A DNA stretch of 64,000 nucleotides from the NCBI GenBank assembly GCA_025357915.1, contig JANYLH010000007.1, forward strand, positions 22,572 through 86,571. The letters run 5' to 3'. The position numbers were made by a program, and so were the translations under genes. A model generated the notes under the pieces. The model made no database searches, was not told the DNA's origin, and saw nothing but the letters and a program-made list of their open reading frames with translations. Shown piece by piece: positions 40,391 to 48,936 of this stretch; position 1 is the stretch's first letter, and the number at the start of each line of letters is the position of its first letter. The stretch is from Gammaproteobacteria bacterium. Lineage in GTDB: Bacteria; Pseudomonadota; Gammaproteobacteria; Steroidobacterales; Steroidobacteraceae.

Positions 40391-41631
40391 TCGTAGCGCA
40401 AGGCATCTATGGGGTTGAGGCGCGCGGCCCGTCGCGCCGGCACAAATCCGAAGAGGATGCCGACCGCGGCCGAAGCGAGGATTGCCAGCGCCACGGTACC
40501 GATTCCGATGCTCACCGTCCAGCCGGCGACATATGCGATGGCGACGGTGATGCCCACACCCAGCGCCAGCCCGACCAGCCCTCCCGCCAGGCACAGCAGT
40601 ATGGCCTCGGTCAGGAACTGCGCCAGCACGTCGATGCCGCGTGCCCCGACCGCCATGCGCAGGCCGATCTCGCGGGTGCGCTCGGTCACCGAGACCAGCA
40701 TGATGTTCATGATGCCGATACCGCCGACCAGCAGCGACATCGCCGCAGTCGTGGCCAGCAGGTAGCTGAGCGTCTTCTGCTGCTCGTTGCGGGTCTGCAG
40801 GAGCGAGGCAAAATTGCGGATCGTGAAGTTGTCCTCCTCGCCCGGGTTCACGCGCCGCTGCTTGCGCAGCACCGCGCTCACGGCTCCCTGAGTTTCCGCC
40901 AGGTCGTAGCCATCGGCTACCCGGGCCGCGATGTTGCCGACAGCGTCCGGCACCGTGGCAAAGCCGCGGCCCACCAGCCGCGAGCGCGCAGTCGTCAGCG
41001 GCACGATGATCACGTCGTCAGCGTCATTTCCGCCCGATTGGCCGCGCACGCCGAGCGCGCCAATGATCTCGAAGGGCACGTTGCCGATGCGCAGCAGCTC
41101 GCCGGTCGGATCGGTGCCCGCGGCGAACAGCTCGCGGCGCACCGAGGCGCCGATGATGGCAACCCGCGCGCCGCTGGCGACTTCCGCGGCCGTGAAATAG
41201 CGGCCGGCGACCAGCGGCCAGGGGCGCACATCGAAATACTCCGCGTGCACGCCGCTCACCTGGGTGCTCCAGTTGGCCGCGCCATATACCGCGGTGACGC
41301 TGCCGTTGAGCTGGCCGGAAATCGCGGCGATGCCAGGCACGCGCTCGCGGATCACCCGCAGATCCTTTTCCGACAGCGGCACTGCGCCGCCCACGCCCAG
41401 CTGCCGGCCGCCGATGCGCATCGAGCCGGCCATGACGTTGAGCACGTTGGTGCCGAGCGAGGCGATCTGCTGCTGCATCGCAATGGCCGCGCCACTGCCG
41501 ATCGCCTCCATGACGATGACCGAGGCGACGCCGATGATGATGCCGAGCGCGGTAAGGACGCTGCGCAGCTTGTTGAGGCGGAGCGCGGTGAGCGCGAGGC
41601 GGATGAATTCGGCGACGGTCTGCAGGTTCAT
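40387..41631 (-). CDS. MacB-like ABC transporter permease
   Basis: 414 residues from the ATG at 41631, which starts at MNLQTVAEFIRLAL. One membrane helix near the front (about 22-45) leads to a large periplasmic MacB_PCD-type domain, and three helices at the C-terminus contain the FtsX-like VGGIGIMNIMLVSVTERTREIGLRMAVGA. Unlike E. coli MacB, the ATPase is a separate gene, 13 bases upstream. Together with the adaptor gene this forms a tripartite efflux system needing a TolC-like outer-membrane partner, which is not in the window. Confidence 0.93.
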   Translation of the reverse strand: MNLQTVAEFIRLALTALRLNKLRSVLTALGIIIGVASVIVMEAIGSGAAIAMQQQIASLGTNVLNVMAGSMRIGGRQLGVGGAVPLSEKDLRVIRERVPGIAAISGQLNGSVTAVYGAANWSTQVSGVHAEYFDVRPWPLVAGRYFTAAEVASGARVAIIGASVRRELFAAGTDPTGELLRIGNVPFEIIGALGVRGQSGGNDADDVIIVPLTTARSRLVGRGFATVPDAVGNIAARVADGYDLAETQGAVSAVLRKQRRVNPGEEDNFTIRNFASLLQTRNEQQKTLSYLLATTAAMSLLVGGIGIMNIMLVSVTERTREIGLRMAVGARGIDVLAQFLTEAILLCLAGGLVGLALGVGITVAIAYVAGWTVSIGIGTVALAILASAAVGILFGFVPARRAARLNPIDALRYE

Positions 41632-41644
41632 GGCTGGTGCGCCG

Positions 41645-42349
41645 TCAGTGGCTGGCCGCAACGGTGCGTTCGTCGCTGACGATCCGGCCGTCACGCATGC
41701 GCAGCAGGCGGTGGGCGTAGGCGGCGACTTCCGGTTCGTGCGTGACGACGATGATGGTCAGGCCGGCGGCGTTGAGCCGCGTGAACAGGGCCATGATCTC
41801 CCCCGAGGTCTGCGTATCGAGCGCGCCGGTCGGCTCGTCGGCCAGGATCAGGCGCGGCGAGTTCACCAGCGCCCGGGCAATCGCCACGCGCTGCTGCTGT
41901 CCGCCCGAGAGCTGCGAGGGCTGGTGGTGCAGCCGATCGCCCAGGTTCACGAGCTCCAGGCTGGCGCACGCGGCCTCGTTCAGGTCGGGCGGCCGCTGGC
42001 GGGAATAGAGCAACGGCAGCTTGACGTTGTCGAGCGCGGTGGTCCGGCGCAGCAGGTTGAATTGCTGGAACACGAAGCCGATGGTGCGGTTGCGCAGGTC
42101 GGCCAGCTGGTCGGAATTCATGCCGGCGACCGCCGCGCCGTCGATTTCCATGACCCCGCCGCTCGGCGTGTCGAGCGCACCGATGATATTCATCAGCGTC
42201 GATTTCCCCGACCCCGAAGGCCCCATGATCGCCACGAATTCGCCCGGCATGACTTCGAAGGACACGTCGCGGAGCGCCTGCACCTGCTGCTCGCCCAGCT
42301 GATAGGTCTTGTCGAGGTGGCGGGCGGCGATCAGTGGCTGCCCCGCCAT
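41645..42349 (-). CDS. MacB/LolD-type ABC transporter ATP-binding protein
   Basis: 234 residues from the ATG at 42349. Walker A is GPSGSGKST, the Q-loop is FQQFNLL, the signature is LSGGQQQRVAIARAL, Walker B is LILADEPTGALD and the switch is THEP. This is the class of MacB, LolD and FtsE ATPases that drive mechanotransmission rather than substrate passage through the membrane. It begins one base after the adaptor gene stop (TGACATG) and powers the downstream permease. Confidence 0.94.
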   Translation of the reverse strand: MAGQPLIAARHLDKTYQLGEQQVQALRDVSFEVMPGEFVAIMGPSGSGKSTLMNIIGALDTPSGGVMEIDGAAVAGMNSDQLADLRNRTIGFVFQQFNLLRRTTALDNVKLPLLYSRQRPPDLNEAACASLELVNLGDRLHHQPSQLSGGQQQRVAIARALVNSPRLILADEPTGALDTQTSGEIMALFTRLNAAGLTIIVVTHEPEVAAYAHRLLRMRDGRIVSDERTVAASH

Positions 42350-42350
42350 G

Positions 42351-43892
42351 TCAGGCCTTGGCAGCCATGGCCCGCACGACGACCTTGTCGCCTTCGCGCA
42401 GGCCGCTGACGAGTTCGGCGTAATTGTCGTCGGTGAGCCCGACACGCACGTTGCGGGCCTCGGGCTTGCCACGGGCATCGAGCACGTAGACCGTGGCCGC
42501 GCGTTCCGTGACCCGGGCAGCCGATGCCAGGTATTTCTGCAACTGATCGGGGCTCATTATCGTCGCCAAAGCATTGATCGTGCGCTGGCGATTGGCGGTG
42601 GCCGGATCGACGCTGTCGCCGAACAGGCGCCGCATGCCAGGGAGCCCGCCGCCGCCCAGCGGGTTGCTGCTCGCCGCCTGCGACGCCTCCTTGATGCGGG
42701 CCGCAACCGCCTTGAGGGCCTCGGTCACCGCGATCTGCTGTGCGGCGTCGAGGCCCAGTTGCTGCATGAGCGCGGGCGTCAATTCCGGAAGTGCTCGCAC
42801 CACGACTCCGCCGGCCACCGCCGGCCCGCCAGCGCCGGGCCGGCCTACCCCCTGCCCGCCTGCACGCGCGTCACCGCCGGGGCGGAAGCGCAGCGCGCTG
42901 CCCGGCAGGCGCAGCACGCCCTGGCGTTGCGCGGTCACCAGACGGACGTTCGCCGTCATGCCCGGCAGCAGAACCTGCTCGGGGTTTTCGGCCTGCACCA
43001 TCACGCTGTAGGTCACGACGTTCGCGGTGGCGCTGCCATTGATGCGCACCTGCGCGATACGCCCGCTGAAACTGCGCTCGGGGTAGGCGTCCACGGTGAA
43101 GGTGGCGAGCCGCGCCTGCCGGACCGAGCCGATATCCGCCTCGTCCACTTTGGTTTCGATCTGCACTTGCGAGAGGTCACGCGCAATCTTGAAGAGCGTC
43201 GCCACTGTCATGGCCGACTGCACGGTCTGCCCGACGTCCGCGGTACGATCGATCACCACGCCATCGACCGGCGCGCGGATCTGCGTGTGCGACAGGTCGA
43301 TGCGCGCCTGCTCCAGCTGCGAGCGCACCTTCACCAGCTGCGCCCTGGAATTGTTGAGCACGGCGCCGGCGATCTTCACGGCGTTCTGCGCCTGCTCGTT
43401 GGTGTTGCGGGCCTTTTCCAGGTCGTTGGTCGAGAGCAAGCCCTGGTCGGCGAGTTTGCGCGTGCGCTCGAAATCGCGCCTGGCCTGTTCGAGCACCACC
43501 TGCGCGTTGCTGACCTGCACCTCGTTGCTGCCGATGGTCGCCTGCTGCACGACCAGGTCGGCCTCGGCGGCCTGCACCTTGCTGCGGAACGTCGAGGGAT
43601 CGACCACCGCGAGCAGCTGGCCCTTCACCACCCGGCTGTTGAAATCGACGTCGATCTCGGTGAGCTGGCCCGACACCTGCGAGCCGACCGGCACCGTGAT
43701 CAGCGGCGAAATGGTGCCCGAGGAGGACACGCCCACCTCGATGTTGCCGCGCGTGACCGCGGCGGTCTCATACCTCAGGCGCGCGCCAGCGCCACCGGTG
43801 AAGAACAACGCATAAGACAGGCCGCCGATACCCAGCACCACGGCAGCCCAGACCAGGCGCCGCCGCGCGAGAAGCTTTGACAATGCATTCAT
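42351..43892 (-). CDS. MacA-like periplasmic efflux adaptor (HlyD/MFP family)
   Basis: 513 residues. An N-terminal membrane anchor (13-32) is followed by the half-lipoyl (VPVGSQVSGQLTEIDVDFNSRVVKG), a long alpha-hairpin (about 110-200) and the second lipoyl half (RAPVDGVVIDR). Then comes a beta-barrel up to about 335. An unusual insertion of some 130 residues, rich in Gly and Ala, lies before the last membrane-proximal domain (YVLDARGKPEARNVRVGLTDDNYAELVSGL). First gene of the MacAB-like operon; AAGGG lies just upstream of the ATG. Likely exports a macrolide-like compound, peptide or lipid. Confidence 0.92.
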   Translation of the reverse strand: MNALSKLLARRRLVWAAVVLGIGGLSYALFFTGGAGARLRYETAAVTRGNIEVGVSSSGTISPLITVPVGSQVSGQLTEIDVDFNSRVVKGQLLAVVDPSTFRSKVQAAEADLVVQQATIGSNEVQVSNAQVVLEQARRDFERTRKLADQGLLSTNDLEKARNTNEQAQNAVKIAGAVLNNSRAQLVKVRSQLEQARIDLSHTQIRAPVDGVVIDRTADVGQTVQSAMTVATLFKIARDLSQVQIETKVDEADIGSVRQARLATFTVDAYPERSFSGRIAQVRINGSATANVVTYSVMVQAENPEQVLLPGMTANVRLVTAQRQGVLRLPGSALRFRPGGDARAGGQGVGRPGAGGPAVAGGVVVRALPELTPALMQQLGLDAAQQIAVTEALKAVAARIKEASQAASSNPLGGGGLPGMRRLFGDSVDPATANRQRTINALATIMSPDQLQKYLASAARVTERAATVYVLDARGKPEARNVRVGLTDDNYAELVSGLREGDKVVVRAMAAKA

Positions 43893-43976
43893 GATGACCC
43901 TTTAAGCGACGCTGGCGGCTGCGCCCTTGGACAGCGGCGCGGCGCGACAGTTCGCGCGAGTCTCGCAGACGGCGCG

Positions 43977-44966
43977 TTATCCGGCCAGCGCCGCATCGAG
44001 CAGGTTCTTCTGCGCGAGCCACTCCCGGTTGTAGAGTCGTGAGAGGTATTTCGCACCGGTGTCGCACAGCACCGTCACGATCAGGTGTCCTGGTCCGAGT
44101 TGCCGTGCTACGCGGGTCGCGGCCGTGACATTGACGCCGCTGGTGCTGCCGAGAAACAGGCCCTCCTCGCGCAGCAGGCGATAGACGCAGGCGACCGTCT
44201 CGGGGTCCTCAACGTGCACCGCGTCGTCCACCGGCGCGCCAAGCATGTTCGCCGTGACGCGACCGATGCCGATGCCTTCGGTGATCGAACCCGCGCCGGT
44301 CGTCTTCAGCGCCCCGTTGCGGATGTACTCGAACAGCGCACTGCCGGGGGGATCGGCCAGCACGGTGCGCACGCGCGGATTGCGCGACTTGAGATACTCG
44401 GACACGCCGCCGAGCGTGCCGCCGGTGCCGCTGGCGGTCACAAAGGCGTCGATCCGGCCGGCGGTCTGCTCCCAGATTTCCGGCCCCGTGGTGGCCACGT
44501 GGGCGCTGCGATTGGCGGTGTTGTCGAACTGGTTGGCCCAGATGGCGTCGGGAATCTCCGTGGCCATGCGCCCGGCGACTTTCTGGTAGTGGTTCGGGTC
44601 GCTGTACGGGACGGCCTTGACCCGATGCACCTCGGCGCCGAGCGCCTCGATGAGCGCGTATTTTTCCGGCGACTGGTTGTCGGGCATGACGATTACGCAG
44701 CGGTAGGCGCGCGCGTTGCAGACATGCGCCAGGCCGATGCCGGTGTTGCCCGCCGTGCCCTCCACCACCGTGCCACCTGCCCGCAGCACGCCGCGCCGCT
44801 CGGCGTCCTGCACGATGGCGCGCGCCGCGCGATCCTTGACCGAGCCGCCCGGATTCATGAACTCGGCCTTGCCGAGAATCTCGCAGCCCGTAGCCTCGCT
44901 GGCGCGGCGCAACCGGATCAGCGGCGTGTTGCCGACCGCTTCGAGAAAATCGCGCGCTGTTTTCAT
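43977..44966 (-). CDS. cysK: Cysteine synthase family enzyme (CysK-like)
   Basis: 329 residues from the ATG at 44966, preceded by GAGGAACGG. PLP enzyme that makes cysteine from O-acetylserine and sulfide. The PLP lysine lies in NPGGSVKDRAA, the substrate-binding loop is EGTAGNTGIG, the phosphate loop is TASGTGGTLGG, and GSTSGVNVTAA is the C-terminal active-site segment. Homologues with EGTAGNTG and the tail VLCDTGAKYLSRLYN are often annotated as cysteine synthase A. The gene follows cysG seven bases after its stop; both act in sulfate assimilation. Confidence 0.92.
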   Translation of the reverse strand: MKTARDFLEAVGNTPLIRLRRASEATGCEILGKAEFMNPGGSVKDRAARAIVQDAERRGVLRAGGTVVEGTAGNTGIGLAHVCNARAYRCVIVMPDNQSPEKYALIEALGAEVHRVKAVPYSDPNHYQKVAGRMATEIPDAIWANQFDNTANRSAHVATTGPEIWEQTAGRIDAFVTASGTGGTLGGVSEYLKSRNPRVRTVLADPPGSALFEYIRNGALKTTGAGSITEGIGIGRVTANMLGAPVDDAVHVEDPETVACVYRLLREEGLFLGSTSGVNVTAATRVARQLGPGHLIVTVLCDTGAKYLSRLYNREWLAQKNLLDAALAG

Positions 44967-44973
44967 CCGTTCC

Positions 44974-46365
44974 TCATTCCTGCTTATGCCGTGATCCGGC
45001 GAATTCCGCGACCTCACCCACGATCAGCAACGCGGGAGCGCCGAGCGCCGCGGCCGCGGCCGTTGCGGCGATTGTGTCCAGTGTACCGGCCAGCACCCGC
45101 TGGCCGGGGAGCGTGGCGTGCTCGACGATGGCCACGCTCCGCCCCGCGGGCGCACCCTGCTCCAGCAGGCGCGCGACGATCTGCGGCAGCTGCGCGGCGC
45201 CCATGTAGAACACCACGGTATGGAGCGGTGCCGCGAGCGCGCGCCAGTCGAGCGCCGCCGCGGCCTCGCCCATCGCCGTGACGAAACAGACCGACTGCGC
45301 GACGCCCCGGTGGGTGAGCGGAATGCCGGCCGCCGACGCCGCGCCCAGCGCCGCGGTGACGCCGGGGACGACCACCACCGGTATGCCCGCCTGCGTCAGC
45401 GCGGTGAGTTCCTCGCCGCCGCGCGCGAACACCATGGGATCGCCCCCCTTGAGCCGGGCCACGCGCTGGCCCCGGCGCGCGCGCTCGATCAACAATTCGT
45501 GAATGCGCTGCTGCGTGGTGCGATGCCGGCCCGGCTCCTTGCCGACGAATACGCGTTCAGCGTCGCGCCGTACGCGCGCCAGCACGGCTGCGGGCACCAG
45601 CCGATCGTACAGCACCACGTCGCACTGCTGCAGGAGCTGCTGCGCCCGGAGCGTGAGCAGGTCCGGATCCCCGGGGCCCGCGCCGATCAGCCACACGGCG
45701 CCCGCTGGCGCGAGCGGGCCGGGCGCCAGCGCAGCGTCGAGTTGCGCGGCGAAACCCGCGTCCGCTGCCGCGGCATCCAGCCGGCCGGTGAGCAGCTGCT
45801 GTGCGAGCGCGCTGTCGAAGAAATCCTCCCAGAAGCGCTGTCGCGCCGGAAGCGCCGGTAACGCGGCGCGCACCTGCGAGCGCCGTCGGCCAGCCTCGCG
45901 CGCCAGTTCGCCCAGCCGCGCTGGGAGGATCGCCTCGATCTGCGCACGCAGCCGGCGCGCCAGCGTCGGCGTCGCCCCGCCCGTGCCGATCGCCACGATG
46001 ACCGGTGACCGATCGACAATCGCGGGCATCAGGCAAGTGCTGGCGGCCGGGTCATCGACGGCGTTGACCCAGACATTGGCGGCCCTACCGGCCGCGCTGA
46101 CCTGCAGATTGACCTCACCCCGGTCGGTGGCAGCGATCGCCAACACGCAGCCCTGCAGGTGAGTGGGCTGGAAGGCCGCCGCGATGTATTCAGTGCCCGG
46201 ACGCTGGCACATCCGGGCGAGCTCCGGGCACCGCTCGGGAGCGACGACCCGCAGCAGCGCACCCGCCTCCTGCAGCAGCTCGGCCTTGCGGGCGGCCACG
46301 GCGCCGCCGCCAACCAGCAATACCCGGCGGCCGCGCAGGTCCAGAAATACGGGCAGGTAGTCCAA
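44974..46365 (-). CDS. cysG: Siroheme synthase (fused CysG)
   Basis: 463 residues. The N-terminal part (1-210) is the precorrin-2 dehydrogenase/ferrochelatase, with LLVGGGAVAARKAELL and IGTGGATPTLARRLR. The C-terminal part (215-463) is uroporphyrinogen-III C-methyltransferase, with LIGAGPGDPDLLTLRA, ARLKGGDPMVFARGGEE and PVVVVPGVTAALGAAS. It makes siroheme, the cofactor of the sulfite reductase encoded near 55 kb. The only fitting start is a TTG, whose downstream residues DYLPVF align with the E. coli start DHLPIF. The promoter region is divergent from hemB, a gene of the same tetrapyrrole pathway. Confidence 0.96.
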   Translation of the reverse strand: MDYLPVFLDLRGRRVLLVGGGAVAARKAELLQEAGALLRVVAPERCPELARMCQRPGTEYIAAAFQPTHLQGCVLAIAATDRGEVNLQVSAAGRAANVWVNAVDDPAASTCLMPAIVDRSPVIVAIGTGGATPTLARRLRAQIEAILPARLGELAREAGRRRSQVRAALPALPARQRFWEDFFDSALAQQLLTGRLDAAAADAGFAAQLDAALAPGPLAPAGAVWLIGAGPGDPDLLTLRAQQLLQQCDVVLYDRLVPAAVLARVRRDAERVFVGKEPGRHRTTQQRIHELLIERARRGQRVARLKGGDPMVFARGGEELTALTQAGIPVVVVPGVTAALGAASAAGIPLTHRGVAQSVCFVTAMGEAAAALDWRALAAPLHTVVFYMGAAQLPQIVARLLEQGAPAGRSVAIVEHATLPGQRVLAGTLDTIAATAAAAALGAPALLIVGEVAEFAGSRHKQE

Positions 46366-46489
46366 GGGAGGTCCAGGGGCCGATTGTTGGCAAAGCTATT
46401 ATCCTCAGGCGACTCATAACTTTGGCGCATAAGAGCCGGGCCTGACAATGCGGTGACTAGGCGGCCGCAGACTCCGGCACAATGGCGCG

Positions 46490-47476
46490 ATGAGCACCCG
46501 ATATCCCCCGACCCTGCGCCGGCTCCGCCAGGACGTCCATGTGCGCGCCCTGACACGGGAAGTCCACCTGCAGCTCGACCAGCTTATCCAGCCCTGCTTC
46601 GTGGCCGAGGGCGGCAGCAAGGCGGAAGCCGTGCCCGGGCTGACGGACGTGATGCAGGAAACGCCGGACTCACTCCTGCGCCAGACCGAAGCCGACCTGC
46701 GCGCCGGGGTCCACGCCTTCCTGCTGTTCGGCGTGCCGCGCGCGCGCGCGGAACGGCAGATCGACTGGTCGTTCACGGCTTCCCAGGTGCGCGCGCTCAA
46801 GGAGCGCTTCGGCAAGGACATCTGGCTGGCCACCGACGTGTGCTTGTGCTCATCGACGCCACACGGGCATTGCGGCGTGCTCAATCGCGAAGGCGACCAC
46901 GTCGACAACGACGCCAGCGTGCAGGAGCTGGCCGCAGCGGCGCTCGCCTATGCGCAGGCCGGCGCCGACTGCGTCGCGCCGAGCGACATGATGGACGGCC
47001 GGGTCGCCGCGATCCGCGCGGCACTCGATGGCAACGGGCGCGAACGCACGGTGCTCATGAGCTACTCGGTCAAGTTCCAGTCGAACCTGTACGGTCCATT
47101 CCGCGTCGCGGCCGATTCAGCGCCCAAGCAGCACAGTGCGCTGCGCGATCGCGCCAGCTACCAGCTCGACCCGGCGCGCCCAGGCGACGCCTGGCTGTGC
47201 GCCGAGCGCGACGCCGCCGAGGGCGCCGACATTCTCATGGTCAAGCCCGGACTGCCGTACCTCGACCTGCTGCGCGAGCTGTCGCGCGAATTTCCCCAGC
47301 CCTGGGCCGTGTACCACACCAGCGGCGAGTTCGCCGCGCTCGAAGCGCTCGCCGCGCAGGGGCTCGCGCCGCGCGCCGCGCTCCATCGCGAGATCCTCAC
47401 CGCTTTCAAGCGCGCCGGCGCCAGCATGATCATCACCTACGGCGCCCGCCACGCGCGCGAGTTGCTCGGCCTGTGA
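46490..47476 (+). CDS. hemB: Delta-aminolevulinic acid dehydratase (porphobilinogen synthase)
   Basis: 328 residues. Joins two 5-aminolevulinate molecules to porphobilinogen. The zinc site CLCSSTPHGHCG and the two Schiff-base lysines, in MSYSVKFQSN and ILMVKPGLPYLD, are present. YHTSGEF and ITYGARHARELL complete the signature. It shares a four-base GTGA overlap with hemL, the enzyme that supplies its substrate, so the pair is translated together. The gene starts on a divergent promoter with cysG, which joins the early heme pathway and siroheme formation at one control region. Confidence 0.97.
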   Translation: MSTRYPPTLRRLRQDVHVRALTREVHLQLDQLIQPCFVAEGGSKAEAVPGLTDVMQETPDSLLRQTEADLRAGVHAFLLFGVPRARAERQIDWSFTASQVRALKERFGKDIWLATDVCLCSSTPHGHCGVLNREGDHVDNDASVQELAAAALAYAQAGADCVAPSDMMDGRVAAIRAALDGNGRERTVLMSYSVKFQSNLYGPFRVAADSAPKQHSALRDRASYQLDPARPGDAWLCAERDAAEGADILMVKPGLPYLDLLRELSREFPQPWAVYHTSGEFAALEALAAQGLAPRAALHREILTAFKRAGASMIITYGARHARELLGL

Positions 47477-48777
47477 CGCGCTCCGAGGAACTGTACGCGC
47501 GCGCGCTGAAAGTCGCCCCGGGCGGCGTGCATTCGCCGGTGCGGGCATTCCGCAGTGTCGGCGGCACGCCGGTGTTCATGACCGGCGGGCAGGGCGCGCG
47601 GCTCCGCGATGTCGACGGCCGCGAGTATCTCGATTTCTGCATGGCCTTCGGACCGATGATCCTCGGCCACGGCAACCCGGCCGTGCGCGAGAGCGTGATC
47701 GAAGCGCTGGGGCGCGGCTGGAGCCTCGGCACCGCCGAGCCCTACAGCCTGGAGCTGGCCGAATACATCACCAGCCGCATTCCCTGGGTGGAGAATCTGC
47801 GCTTCGTGAACTCCGGCACCGAAGCGGTGATGTCGGCGCTGCGCGTCGCGCGCGCGGCGACCGGACGCTCGAAGATCCTGAAGTTCGAAGGCTGCTACCA
47901 CGGCCACGCCGACGCCATGCTGCTGCGCGCCGGCTCGGGGCTGGCAGACGCGCCGCTCCCGGACAGCGCGGGGCTCGGCGCGCTCGCCGCGAGCGAAACC
48001 ATCGTCGCGCCGCTCGACGACGAAGCCGCGCTCGAAGCCGTGTTCGACCACCACGGCAAACAAATCGCCTGCGTGATCATCGAACCGCTTCCCGCCAACT
48101 ATGGCCTGCTGCCCCAGCGCAGCGAATTTCTGCGCCGGCTTGCGCAGCTCGCGCAGCAGCACGGCGCGCTGGTGATCTTCGATGAGGTGATCTCCGGCTT
48201 CCGGGTCGGGTTCCAGGGCTACGCGCCGCTGGCCGGAGTGACGCCCGACCTCGTGACCTACGGCAAGATCATCGGCGGTGGCTTCCCGGTGGGCGCCTAC
48301 GGCGGCCGCCGCGATCTCATGCAGCTGGTCGCGCCGGTCGGGCCGGTGTACCAGGCGGGAACGCTGAGCGCGAATCCGGTGGCGATGTGCGCCGGGCTCG
48401 CGATGCTCCGCGCGCTGAGCGACGGCAGCGTGTATGCGCAGCTCGAGGCGCGCGGCGCACAGCTCGAGCACGAGCTTGAGTCCGTGCCGGGCCTGATCGT
48501 GCAACGCAAAGGATCGGTATTCTGGTTGTGCCTGGCGGGCGCCGCTGGTGCCGCGCGGCGCCGCGGCGCGGGCAACCCGCTGCTGCGGAGCCCCGCGCAG
48601 TACCCCGAGGGCTGCGCGCAGCGTTACGTGGCCATCTACCACCCGCTGCTGGCCCGCGGCATCTATCTGGCGCCCAGCGCCTTCGAAGTCGGGTTCATCT
48701 GCGCGGCGCACAGCAGCGCCGACATCACCGGGCTAGCCACGGCGATCCGCGCGGTCTGCGGCGCGCTGCCGGCATAG
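47473..48777 (+). CDS. hemL: Glutamate-1-semialdehyde 2,1-aminomutase
   Basis: 434 residues from the GTG at 47473. PLP enzyme making 5-aminolevulinate. FVNSGTEAVMSALRVAR and EGCYHGHAD mark the cofactor pocket, FDEVISGFRVGFQGY the PLP-nitrogen aspartate, and YGKIIGGGFPVGAYGGR the active-site lysine. The C-terminal AYGLAPSAFE-like segment appears as IYLAPSAFEVGFIC. The reading frame is open for about 1 kb farther upstream through hemB in another frame; that is an artefact of high GC. Overlaps the hemB stop by four bases. Confidence 0.96.
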   Translation: MTRSEELYARALKVAPGGVHSPVRAFRSVGGTPVFMTGGQGARLRDVDGREYLDFCMAFGPMILGHGNPAVRESVIEALGRGWSLGTAEPYSLELAEYITSRIPWVENLRFVNSGTEAVMSALRVARAATGRSKILKFEGCYHGHADAMLLRAGSGLADAPLPDSAGLGALAASETIVAPLDDEAALEAVFDHHGKQIACVIIEPLPANYGLLPQRSEFLRRLAQLAQQHGALVIFDEVISGFRVGFQGYAPLAGVTPDLVTYGKIIGGGFPVGAYGGRRDLMQLVAPVGPVYQAGTLSANPVAMCAGLAMLRALSDGSVYAQLEARGAQLEHELESVPGLIVQRKGSVFWLCLAGAAGAARRRGAGNPLLRSPAQYPEGCAQRYVAIYHPLLARGIYLAPSAFEVGFICAAHSSADITGLATAIRAVCGALPA

Positions 48778-48786
48778 AAAACCGCC

Positions 48787-48827
48787 CGGGTTCAACCCGA
48801 TTGTGTGACGCGCGGCACATTGCCGCG
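48787..48827 (+). terminator. Two stem-loops after hemL
   Basis: CGGGTT-C-AACCCG (48787-48799) and CGCGGC-ACATT-GCCGCG (48811-48827) lie just after the hemL stop. Neither is followed by a T-run. They may end or weaken the hem transcript before the next gene. Confidence 0.35.
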
Positions 48828-48936
48828 ATCCGCGTCCGCACCGGTGCATTCTGTCGCATCGGATCTGTGAACCCGTTTGGGGCAAGTTTTTGTGCCGGGT
48901 CACACATTTACGGCAGTGAATCCGGAGACTTGAACA

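Noticed and set aside
40391..40594. N-terminal extension of the LOG-family frame
   Set aside because: The extension is antisense to the end of the permease gene and is not family-like; ATG 40390 overlaps the permease stop in the usual ATGA manner.
46453..47472. Upstream extension of the hemL frame through hemB
   Set aside because: The sequence is Arg/Pro/Ala-rich and lies in the wrong frame of hemB; hemL homologues start at the GTG at 47473.
48787..48799. GGTTCAA-like stretch resembling a tRNA T-arm
   Set aside because: No acceptor stem, D-arm or anticodon arm can be built around it; it is part of a short stem-loop after hemL.
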